64,000 nt of DNA from positions 1,240,001-1,304,000 of the forward strand of contig JBCAML010000002.1 in assembly GCA_038503075.1 (NCBI GenBank). The letters run 5' to 3'. This document shows, in pieces, positions 25,432 through 34,803 of this stretch; the first letter of the stretch is position 1; each line of letters opens with the position of its first letter. This DNA is from Gyromitra esculenta (taxonomy: Eukaryota > Ascomycota > Pezizomycetes > Pezizales > Discinaceae). The position numbers and the translations under genes were made by a program. Below the pieces are notes generated by a model that saw only the letters and a list, made by a program, of their open reading frames with translations, searched no databases and was not told where the DNA came from.

Positions 25432-27326
25432 ATGATAGAGATTACAATGTGGAGTCGGTTTAAATCTGTTTGTTATCTGCCAGTTTATATCCGATGCGCA
25501 GCATTTGTTTCGTTGGGTGGGTTTGTTTACGGGTAAGTATCTAGATATTTCCATCTGATCCCCAAATTCCAATTAAAAACTATATCCATTAATACTCAAT
25601 ACCCAATACTAATCCCCTTCCCCCCCCAACCAGCTTCGACACCGGTTCTATCGGCCCCATAACCCTAATGCCCGAATTCGAGCGTCTCTTCGGCCCCCTC
25701 TCGCCCACTCTCCGCGGACTAATAGTATCCATGATTCTAATCCCCGCCAGCATTTCCTCCCTCGCAGCCGGCCCAATCGCCGACCGCATTTCCCGAACCT
25801 ACGCCATATCCCTCGGAACCGGCCTGTACGCCCTTGGCTCCCTCCTACAGTGTCTCTCCGGCTTCGGCAGCAGTCGCAGCGGCGGTCTCGCAGCCCTCTT
25901 CCTCGGCCGCATCATCACTGGCTGCGGGGAGGGAATCTTCCTCTCCCCAATCACAGTATACGCGGTCGAAGTCACCCCCGGGAAGCAACGCGGCAGGGTA
26001 GCGTCGTTGGTGCAGCTGTGCATATGCACGGGTATTGCAGCTGGCTACTTCATCTGCTATGGGAGTCTGCGTATTCCGAGCTCGTTGAGTTGGCGACTGC
26101 CGTTCGCGTGTCAGACTCTTATCGCGAGCATGATAGCGGTTGGAGCAGCCCTAATGCCGCATTCGCCGCGGTGGCTGTTCCATGTTGGGCGGAAAGAGGA
26201 AGCGGAGGCAGCGCTGGAGACGCTGGAGATCACGCAGAACTCGACAGAGGTCGAGAAGGAGGAGATACTGGCATTGAATATAGACGACGACGGCGATGCA
26301 GCAGCGGCAGTTTCCCAGGGCGGGAGTTTTAAGAAGCTGGTTGCGGATACTAAGCTTATGTTCGGGAAGGAAACATGGCGGAGGACTTCGCTCGGCGTGT
26401 TTATGAGTGGGTTTCAGCAGCTAACTGGGATCGACGGACTCCTCTATTACGCCCCGGTGCTGTTCATCCAGGCGGGGCTTAGCAGTGCTAACGCGAGTTT
26501 CCTCGCGAGTGGGGTGTCCGGGTTGCTGAATGTGGTTGTTACCATCATTGCTCAGCTATATACGGACAAATGGTACATACAGCTTTCCTCTCTGCCTCCT
26601 TCCCACCTACCTACCAACTAAATAGTACTGATTCGCGCCATAGGGGCCGTCGTCCAACCATGATCATCGGGAATAGTCTCTGCGCTGCATCCATGCTTAC
26701 CATTGGCGCCATCTACGCATCCGGCGCAAACGCGACCCAGAGCGGTCGATACGGCGTCATAGCGATGATCTATTTCTTCCTTATAGCATTCTGTGCCTCC
26801 ACCGCCATCACATGCAGGATCTATGTTACCGAGATCCAGCCTATCAAGACCAGGGCTGCGGCGAGCAGTCTTGCGTTGACTGCAAATTGGGTATGTTTAG
26901 CTATCCTGGGGGGGGGATGGCACGGTGGGGCACGGTGGGCGGTGGGGATGATTTGATGGTCTTGCTAACAGGTATGGGTAGTTTGTTAACTGGGTTATTG
27001 CGTTTACGACGCCGATGTTTCTGGCGAGGTCGTCGTCGGGTGTGTATTTTCTGTGGGGAGGTGCTACGGCTTTTGCTGTTGGTATGTTTTGGTTTCTCTG
27101 TAGTTGGTGTAGCTTGTTGCTAATGATAATTGGGGTAGTGATATATATTTGCTTCATGTCGGAGACAAAGGGTCGCTCTCTTGAGTCTGTCGATAGCGCG
27201 TTTGAAACATCTCCGTTGCGGGAAATGATAAATAAGGTCTCGAAGAGACATAGAGATGCTAATGATGCGGAGGTGGAAAGGGGCGCAGAGAAGGTGGAGG
27301 TCACGCAAGGTAGTGGTGAGAAATGA
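25432..27326 (+). CDS. MFS sugar transporter
   Basis: Five exons (25432-25532, 25634-26572, 26644-26890, 26982-27081, 27139-27326) give 524 residues, normal for fungal hexose permeases with 12 membrane segments. Signatures in order: SLGGFVYGFDTGSIGPI (TM1), GPIADRIS (degenerate D-R-x-G-R-R loop), GRIITGCGEGIFLSP and VYAVEVTPGKQRGR (sugar transporter signature 2), PHSPRWLF, GFQQLTGIDGLLYYAPVLF (TM7, with the QQ-x-x-G pattern important for sugar binding), DKWGRRP across a splice, and a final SETKGRSLE. A plasma-membrane H+/sugar symporter or facilitator is likely; the substrate cannot be read from sequence. The start could also be the in-frame ATG at 25447. The last intron (57 nt) is a multiple of three without a stop; removing it restores the usual TM12 length. 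Confidence 0.9.
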
Positions 27327-28004
27327 GAGTGGGGTTTTGACGACTTCGAATGAATGCAAGTGTATTGATAGTTTATATGTATTTATTTTTTTGTCTAGAG
27401 ATTTAAATAGTAATGAATCAAACGAGTATCAAGGGGGACATGATTGTGTTGTTGTTTTATGGTTAGTTTTGGTTTTCGTGAGTTTGTTTTTGATTTTACT
27501 TGGCGGGGGTAAGGAAGGTATGAAGGAACTGGACTATGTGGCCAAGAAGGGGGGAAATGTATAGGGAACTAGGACATGAGGTAGAAATCTGTATGTATTG
27601 CCATAGCTTAAATGCTGGTAAAAACTAATGAATTAAACAAAAAAGGGGGATGTGAGGTAGGAGCGAAGTCTCTTCGTTACCGAGTGACGACTTGTGATTG
27701 TCTGTATGACCCAACTATTTCATAGCCATCCCCGAAGCGTACTCATCAAAGTAGACAATTACGTTGAAGTAAAGACAAGCGACAAGACATCATGAAGCCA
27801 ATAAATTCATTAGAATTCACCACGTTGAAAACCCCCCAGAGGTCTAGCCTAAACACGAGTGACACCCAATGAACCCACGAAAAAACTTTTGTATAAAACC
27901 CACCCAAGAACCTAAAGACATGCAGCCCAGATCCATACCAACACGTAAAAAAAAAGAAAGCAAGCACACAGCAAATACAAAAAAAGCTCTATTATTCCCC
28001 CACT
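27327..28004. other. Convergent 3' spacer
   Basis: 678 bp between the transporter and NMD3 3' ends. No gene seen. Confidence 0.4.
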
Positions 28005-29758
28005 CTACTCCCCTCGATCATCAACCTTCAACTCATCAAACTCATCCAGTAGCTCCTCTAACGCAATCTCCGGCAACCCTTCTTCATCTTCATCCTCCGT
28101 CTCTTCAACCTCCATCTCATCGCCCGCTTTCTCAACCCCCTCCATCCTTACTCCGCTCGGGGGGTTCTTCCTCGAATTCTTGTACAGCGCCAGCGTGCTC
28201 CTGAGTTCCGTATCTTCCTCAACATCGCGCAAGAACATCTCATAGTCGCGTTCCGCACGCTCCTGGTCTTGTTTCCGGGGCAACATCTCAGATTCGTCTT
28301 TGGCCATGCGCTGGAGTTTCCATGCACGAGACTTATTCTTCTTCTTGCGCGGGTAGCTCTTCTTCACAAGGACCACATCCGGGATACGGTTCGGCGAGTT
28401 TCGCTCTAATTCTTCAAAATGCTCGTTATTGAGATTTGCTCCTGCAAGGTCGTAGCCGAGGACGCTGTCGCCGGGATGGAGGATCCCGCCAAGGTGGGTT
28501 CGGACTTGGTAGGTAGTTGTGTTGTTGGCCATGTCGGATGCACGGGCGACGGTAGCTTCGGCGAGGACGTGTTTGCCATGTGTGGGGCCAAGTGGTTCGA
28601 TATCGAGGACGATGAACTCGGTGAGTGCGGCGACGTCAGCTAGAGAGCTGAAGGGAGCACGCCAATATACGGTTGTGGTGATATCGGTGAATTGTAAGGT
28701 ATTCGCGTCCATTAAGTGGATTGTGTTACCGATACGGGTACATAGGAGGAGTGGAGGGGTGTTTCCAAGAGAGCGGGCGAGTTTAAGTGGGATGCAGACA
28801 AGGTCATCTTTGCAGATTGGGACAAGCTCGACAGAGTAGGTAAATTTGTAGGATTTGGTTGAGGTGTGGATATCGGTCGAGATCAACTCGGACGACTTCT
28901 GAGTTCGGATTGGGACGACCGCGGCGAGGAAGTCGACCATCTTAGTGGCGTGATTGCGTTGTGAGTAGAAAAAGTCGAGCCCATCTTTGGCTTCCCGGAT
29001 ATTGACAGTATCGCGATGCGCATTATGTTTTAAGATCAGTTGTTCAAGATACAGGAAGGTACGTTTGTGGGGGACCTTTTGTCGGACCTGTACGCAGGCA
29101 CGCCAGGTGTTTGCTGTATAAGATTTCGCACAATCCGGGCACTGATGATACGCCACTACATACTCGACCTCGAAGCTCTGCTGCAGAATAGTGCTTTGGA
29201 AAGCCTAGACCCACTTAACTCCCACCCCCGAAAAAAAAAGCTCCTCGACAAGGGGGGGGAAGGGGGGGGGGAGGAAGCTCACCTCTTGTTGTACCGTAAT
29301 CTTGACCTTAATCCGCTTCGAATGCGGCTCAGTCCAAATAAAGCTCGCATCAATAATCCTCACTTTCGTAAGTCCCCTCAACCGTCTTAAACACAGCGCC
29401 AATAACTCTCTACTCTCTAGCGCAGCAGAAACCCAATGGTTCGGTGGCTGCAGCCATCGATCACAACCTCTGCAGAAGTGGATTGTTGCCTCTCGCTGAA
29501 TACCTTCCGAGATATCGACATTGAGTTTTATACAGTCATAGCACATGGCAACGCCGGAGGAGCCATCTATGGGTGCACCGCAGGTCGCGCAAAGAATTCT
29601 GTTATCGCCACAGAATGTCAGATTAATTTTTTGTCCAAAAAGAAAAGCTTGGTATTGTATGGCAGGGTGTTTTCCGAGCATTAGGTAGAGAGAACGTACG
29701 TAGCAATGGGGTTTGTCCCGGTGAAGGGCTGCATTTGAACAGAATCATCGATCTCCAT
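28005..29758 (-). CDS. NMD3: 60S ribosomal subunit export adaptor NMD3
   Basis: Three exons on the minus strand (29758-29700, 29598-29283, 29204-28005) join to 524 residues, the family length. Exon 1 is short (MEIDDSVQMQPFTGTNPIA). The N-terminal zinc-binding region has paired cysteines: ILCATCGAPIDGS, MCYDC, HFCRGCDRW and, after the second intron, YHQCPDCAKSYTANTWRACV. The block QVRQKVPHKRTFLYLEQLIL is characteristic of Nmd3. The OB-fold/SH3-like middle precedes DVVLVKKSYPRKKKN (basic) and an acidic C-terminal tail that carries the Crm1 export signals in known members. Role: binds the pre-60S subunit joining face and bridges it to Crm1. The second intron contains long C and T runs (29230-29275). 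Confidence 0.95.
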
Positions 29759-30225
29759 GGCTAATTTCTGTATATGCGCTGTGGTATAGAAGTGAGGGGC
29801 AAGTGTGCTGAGAGAGAGGAAGAGATGGGAAGGGGTTGCTGTGGGAGTTTTATGAATAAATGCGAAAAAACCCTACCCCGCGAATCTTATCTAATCCCGA
29901 TAAGATTTCTAATCGGATGCTTCCTAAGCTTCGCTCCAGGCAGCACAACGAAAGAATCGCGTAGAGTGCTTGCTTGTTCGTACCACATCGCGAGTCTTCT
30001 GCTGGGCAGGTTTTTTTTTATATAGACTCGGTCAAATCTGACCAATCAGTCTCTAAATCTCCTTGTACATACGAGAGTCTCGCGATGCTAGAAGCAGTAG
30101 AATACATCATCCCAGAGCTCCCCTCACATAATAATAATCATCCTGCTGCAACATGGTACCGTCTCATCCCCCTTTGCCACCAAAAAAACACCACTGACAA
30201 ATCCCGCTAGCCTCCCCGAAAACCC
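29759..30225. promoter_or_regulatory. Divergent promoter NMD3 / EF-hand gene with inverted GATA sites
   Basis: 467 bp. A perfect inverted repeat, 29883-29891 and 29899-29907, presents two outward GATAAG sites (AATCTTATC, 7-nt spacer, GATAAGATT), as bound by fungal GATA factors. A CCAAT box lies near 30039 (GACCAATCAG). Confidence 0.5.
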
Positions 30226-30948
30226 ATGTCGCGTCCAGCTCCGCCCCCAGCAGCTCCCAAGAAACCTAGTGCTTCAAAACTTGCACAGCGTCTCGGCCTC
30301 GACGCTGACGAAGAGGCCGAGATCCAAGAAGCATGGGAGATGTTTATCGATCAAGAGGCGACTGCGGACATTGGGGAGACTGTCATCGCTACGACAGATG
30401 TGCGGAGGGCTATGATGTGAGTATGTTAGTCCCATAGCACTGGGGATGAGGTGAATTGCTGAGCAGGATAGGGCGCTGGGGTTCGAGTCAACGAAAGACG
30501 AGATGAAAGAGATTGTAGAGACGATGGATCCAGAGGATGAGGGATTTGTGGCGTATGAGAACTTTTTAGAAGTTGCGGCATTGAAGATGCAGTGTTTGTC
30601 TCACTAGCTATTCTACTTGTTTGTTTTGGGCACGAAGGGGATATATACTTACGATCAGGGGGGTCTACAGATAGGGACCAACAAGCGGAGGTGCAGAAAG
30701 CATTTGAGTTGTTTAAAGGTGGAGCCGAAGGGCCGATTACGCTCAAAGACCTGAGACGGGTTGCAACGCAACTGAAAGAGAAGGTTACGGACGATCAACT
30801 GAGAGATATGCTTTCGGAGGCTTGCAGTAGCCGTGTAACAAATGGAGTTGACTTGTAAGTTGGGTTAGATAGGTAGTTAAGGGTTTTTACTGACATAGTG
30901 CTCAGAAAAGAGTTCGAGGCGGTCATGAAGCGGGCTGGAGTACTATGA
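30226..30948 (+). CDS. EF-hand-like (calmodulin/centrin superfamily) protein
   Basis: Four exons (30226-30416, 30472-30593, 30671-30854, 30906-30948) give 179 residues. After a Pro-rich start come four helix-loop-helix units: EIQEAWEMF, EMKEIVETMDPEDEGFVAY, EVQKAFELFKGG and a C-terminal NGVDLKEFEAVMKRAG. The spacing and phrases such as VRRAMMALGFES and ITLKDLRRVATQL are those of a conserved fungal EF-hand-domain family. The Ca-binding loops are poor: loop 2 has D-x-E-x-E-G but Asn in place of the final Glu, and loops 1 and 3 lack the acidic pattern. So it is probably a Ca-independent adaptor, like a myosin light chain or a centrin relative. The exact role is unknown. Confidence 0.8.
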
Positions 30949-31273
30949 TGGTAAGCTTCCTGCGTAATAGACTATATTCTAGTAGATCGTGGTATTTCTG
31001 AAGATTTAGTGGTAGACGTTTCACGTGTGCCTTATGTATTAATATCTCAAAAAGTACCATAGTGCTTTGGGAAAACGCTATTCATTCCAATCTCGAACCC
31101 TGGCCACGCAAAAACCCATATAGACATTACTTCATTCCGCTAGTAGTGAGATAGTATCTGCCCTGTCCTGCAAAATCCACCGTACTCCAGGAAACTAACT
31201 CTTCTATTCTTTCCATCCTGTGAGTTTTACAGCCGACCGTGTTTGGTGCCTGTTCGCTCTAACCAACCGGGTA
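30949..31273. other. Convergent 3' spacer
   Basis: 325 bp between the EF-hand gene and LSM3 3' ends. No gene seen. Confidence 0.4.
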
Positions 31274-31770
31274 TCATGATTGCGCCTGGGGCGATATTAA
31301 GACGACGGAATCTCCTATTGTAGCCGTCAGCCTTGAAGCTCTAGAGGTAATAATTGCCAAGCTATGTTGGCAAACCTCTGACGAAGAGCATCTCTGAGTT
31401 CTTCTTAACAGTCTAAACAATTATATATTAGCTTTTTGAACTCCCCTAGAATATATTCAAACCAAGTCCATTACACACCCTCACGGTATCATCATCTTCC
31501 TCATCGCTCACAATATAAATCGTCTCCTCGACATCTCCAAGCACGAGGTTGCAATGCGAATCATACGCCTACCCTCCAGTCAGCGTTCCGAGAAAGAAAA
31601 CAGCCCGTCCATTTGCAATTGGTAGATGAGGAGAATTCAGGCCCACATACATGAAGCCTCCCCCGTAACTCCCGGTCTCCACGCAGCTTAACGAAAACAT
31701 GTTCGTCCAGCGACAGACGAACTAGGTCGAGAGGCTCCTGGATTGGGTTGCTATCATCAGCGTCAGACAT
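31274..31770 (-). CDS. LSM3: U6 snRNA-associated Sm-like protein LSM3
   Basis: Four exons on the minus strand (31770-31651, 31568-31479, 31412-31376, 31314-31274) give 95 residues. Sm1 motif: [20 protein letters not shown], then DRELRGRLH joined to [17 protein letters not shown]. Sm2 motif: SEMLFVRG joined to DSVVLISP. The third and fourth exons are only 37 and 41 nt and would be missed by simple ORF finding. LSM3 is part of both the Lsm2-8 ring (nuclear, U6 snRNP) and the Lsm1-7 ring (cytoplasmic mRNA decapping). It is divergent from PRP19, another splicing factor, over 253 bp. Confidence 0.95.
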
Positions 31771-32023
31771 TATTGAGGTTTGTGGTTATTAGGTAGTGAA
31801 CAGACGGGGACTCGGTGGTGCAGCTGGCTGTTGGTGGGGCGTGAACGGTGGGCCGAAAGAGGAATAACGTCACGGTGAGGCTCGCTGCTGACTAAGCGCG
31901 GCGGACAAGGGCATTGTCACGCTTTCGCGAAGTCTCCCCAGCCTTTCTGGCGAGATCGCGACTTCTGCTCGTGAAGCTCTCCATCTCTCCCTCCCCCCAA
32001 CTCCCCATATCACCCAGAAAATC
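31771..32023. promoter_or_regulatory. Compact divergent promoter LSM3 / PRP19
   Basis: Only 253 bp separate the two start codons, so the promoters must overlap. Visible words include AACGTCAC (CRE-like half-site) and TGACTAA (AP-1-like); neither is proven. Confidence 0.5.
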
Positions 32024-33725
32024 ATGTTGTGCGCAAGTAAGTCTTGATCTATTTCCACCCCTGCCAATTGAGTGATCTGTTGCTCACAGCATATGAATCC
32101 CTAGTTTCCGGAGAAGCGCCTACCACCCCCGTCGCGTCGTCAAAGTCCGGCAGCGTTTTCGAGAAACGTCTGATAGAAGCCTACATCGCCGAACACGGCA
32201 AAGACCCTGTCACTGGCGAGGACCTCGCTTTGGAGGACCTGATCGAGCTTAAGAGTGTGTATCCTTTTTCCTGCTCCGTTTCATTCTTTTCTCCAACTAA
32301 CAATTACTGCAGCCTCTCGAGTTGTCCGTCCTCGACCACCTACACTCACCTCCATCCCCTCACTGCTCGCGACATTCCAGAATGAATGGGATGCCCTTGC
32401 ATTAGAGACCCATACTCTGCGTCAGCAGCTTCAACAGACGCGGCAGGAGCTCTCGACAGCGCTGTATCAGCATGACGCAGCAACACGGGTTATTGCACGG
32501 CTACTGAAGGAGCGGGATGAGGCCAGAGATGCACTAAGCAAGATCAGCGTTGGAGCTGGAGCTGGATCCTCAGCGGCAGGCACCGGAGATGCGATGGAGG
32601 TCGATGGACAGAGTATACCGAGCTATATCCAGGATAAGATCGAGGAGACTTTGAAGGAGTTTGTTTCCCCCTTCATTTCACTCTTTCCTCAGCGTAGTCC
32701 ACAATTACTGACCAGAATTGCAACTCAGGAAATCAAGCACGAGGAAAAAGCGTACTATCCCTGCGGACTGGGCCACCCCCGAAACCGTCTCTTCATTCAT
32801 CCCCATATCCACCTCCGAGCCACTCTATCCAGGCTGCAAGACCATTGATCTTGACGCCTCCGGCGAGCTTGCTCTTCTTGGCGGAGTTGACGGCGTAGCG
32901 GGCATTTATTCTATTTCGCAACAGTCCCTACTAACCACACTAAAAAGCGACGATGGCGCAATTGTCGATGCACTATGGGCTGGAAAGCGTCCTGTCACTG
33001 GTACTCTGTCAGGTGTGGTCCGGATATGGGATGAGAGCGGATCCAATAGCACCGCGATCTCAGCCCACGCCGGCGAGGTAACAGCACTAGCCATGCACCC
33101 ACGCGGGGATATTCTTGGTTCCATAGGCGCAGACAAGAGCTGGGTTCTGTACGACCTCGAAAGTGCCAAGAGCGTCGTCCAAGTATACGGCGAATCAAGT
33201 AAGCTCTATTGCTCTCCGCTTCTCTCTCTTTTCTTACCATTTCACTAACGCAAATCAGAGCTTACATCTGCGAATTTCCACCCCGATGGCCACCTCTTCG
33301 CCACCGGCACATCCAACTCCGTATCCATCTACGATGTGCGCACGACCGCCCTCGGCGCCACCTTCGCCCCTCTCTCGGGTGCTGTTTCCTCTCTTCATTT
33401 CTCTGAAAACGGATACTGGCTTGCCCTTTCCGTACATGGTGAGTCCACCGTCGAGATCTGGGACCTGCGGAAAATGGCAAAGACAAAAGCACTTGATATC
33501 GGTAATCGCGTCGATTGCGTAGGGTGGGACTGGAGCGGCCAGTACATTGCTGCTGCAGGACCCAGCGGCGTGTCTGTACAGCATTATGCAAGGGCCACCA
33601 GAAGTTGGAGCGAGGTTGTGAGAACGGGCGTACCGGCTGTGGCGAGCGCGTGGGGTGCTAGAGGGAGTAGGCTGGTGGTTGTTGGTAGTGACGGTGTGGT
33701 TACGGTTTTGGGAACTGAAGAGTAA
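32024..33725 (+). CDS. PRP19: Pre-mRNA-processing factor 19, U-box E3 ubiquitin ligase
   Basis: Five exons (32024-32036, 32105-32254, 32313-32658, 32729-33198, 33259-33725) give 481 residues. Exon 1 has only 13 nt (MLCA plus one base). Joining it to the acceptor at 32104 restores the standard N-terminus MLCAISGEAP; the nearer acceptor would insert extra residues. U-box: residues about 1-60, with VFEKRLIEAYI and GKDPVTGEDL, then VVRPRPPTLTSIP. A coiled coil for tetramerisation follows (LRQQLQQTRQELSTALYQHD). After a KSSTRKKRTIPADWATPE linker come the C-terminal WD40 repeats (SGVVRIWDESG, DKSWVLYDLE, STVEIWDLRK). It is the core of the NineTeen complex needed for spliceosome activation and acts in DNA repair. 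Introns are 58-70 nt. Confidence 0.95.
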
Positions 33726-34043
33726 ACTGGGTTGAGGATTGGAGGGCTTGAGGGAAGCATGCATAATGAGGGGTTTGATACCGTGTTGGCCGATGAGGGA
33801 AGGTAGATTGTGTAGTATTATTTTGAGTACAATAGTAGCAAAAAAAGTGGTTTTCTTTTTTTCGAATCATGGTTGGATTTTATTTTCTGGATTGAAGGAA
33901 TTAAATGAATCACTGGGCGTCATCATGGTGGTGGGACTAGGTCTCACACCTAAGCTATCATACAATCCATTAATCCTTGATGAATTAGTCCTTGATCTCA
34001 AGCAAGTCTGAGCTTACTAGTAGCAAAAGCAAAATAGAAACAA

Positions 34044-34114
34044 AAAATCAATTGACCAAGGTAGGATTCGAGCCTAGGCTAAAAGACGCATATTTCGTAC
34101 TCCTCCCAAACGGT
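34044..34114 (-). repeat. tRNA-like Pol III element 1 (degenerate)
   Basis: On the minus strand the T-arm word GGCTCGAATCC (34064-34074) is a one-mismatch match to the Pol III B box GGTTCGANTCC. A short terminal stem pairs GACC with GGTC. A TTTTTT terminator-like run (34044-34049) follows. The body is about 62 nt, too short and poorly paired for a working tRNA, so I read it as a tRNA relic or SINE head. Confidence 0.35.
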
Positions 34115-34489
34115 CTATGGGCTGTTGTAAACCTGAACATACGCACAAACACCGAAACTTATTAAATGTGTTTGTGTGGAACCTTAATTCTCGCTCTTCA
34201 TACGCTTTTACTGTGGTTTCAGCAATATATTTAGCTCGATAGGATCTCTATCGTCGGGGGTAATGAATCAGCCAATGCGTCGTTTTTTACTGCAAAATAC
34301 TGGTATGGAGGATGCATCAGTAAATGTATATATTTTGCCATCTAAATTTGTATGGAACCCATGGGACATGTAAATGAACCAACAAATGTGCTTCAGCAGC
34401 CTAAAATTCATACGGGAAATTCGTTGCCTTTCCCTCCATTTACCATCCCTTTGCCAGGCCCCAAAATTAGGAAAACCCCTGCGCTAAAA

Positions 34490-34591
34490 GATTGGATTAT
34501 CAGGGAATCGAACCCCCCCGATCAGCTAGCCTGCTGCCACAGGACATATTCCCTAACCACCCTCTTGATTACCTAAACTACCAGTTCATAT
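34490..34591 (-). repeat. tRNA-like Pol III element 2 (degenerate)
   Basis: On the minus strand GGTTCGATTCC (34504-34514) is an exact B box, preceded by an A-box-like GTGGTTAGGGA in a D-arm-like context and a CCTG/CAGG anticodon-like stem. The acceptor stem does not close, so it is not a functional tRNA. The flank at 34567-34591 resembles 17664-17688. Probably a tRNA-derived SINE fragment. Confidence 0.4.
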
Positions 34592-34755
34592 GGACAAGCA
34601 TCAAAAGGTCTTCATATATGTGATCCTATTTCGCAAAATAAACATATTCCGATTCCTTTCTCGATGCCTTTCCTGATGCTTTTACTGATGCCTTTCCAAA
34701 ATAAACGCCTTTCCCTACAACTTTCCCAAGTACATATTACTTGATACTTTATTTT

Positions 34756-34803
34756 ACACCTTCCCCCACACCTTCCCCCACACCTTCCCTCACACCTTTC
34801 CTA
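34756..34803. repeat. 12-nt tandem repeat (ACACCTTCCCCC)
   Basis: Four consecutive units: two perfect copies, a third with one change and a fourth more diverged. Confidence 0.85.

Noticed and set aside
25432..29758. Nutrient or metabolite gene cluster around the sugar transporter
   Set aside because: Neighbours are RRN10-like and NMD3, both housekeeping; no biosynthetic or catabolic enzymes adjoin it.
32037..32104. Nearer PRP19 acceptor giving extra residues (TYESLV) after MLCA
   Set aside because: The downstream acceptor at 32104 gives the conserved MLCAISGEAP start of Prp19, so the nearer one was not used.
34044..34591. Functional tRNA genes
   Set aside because: B boxes are present but acceptor and anticodon arms do not fold properly and one body is only about 62 nt; kept only as tRNA-like repeats.
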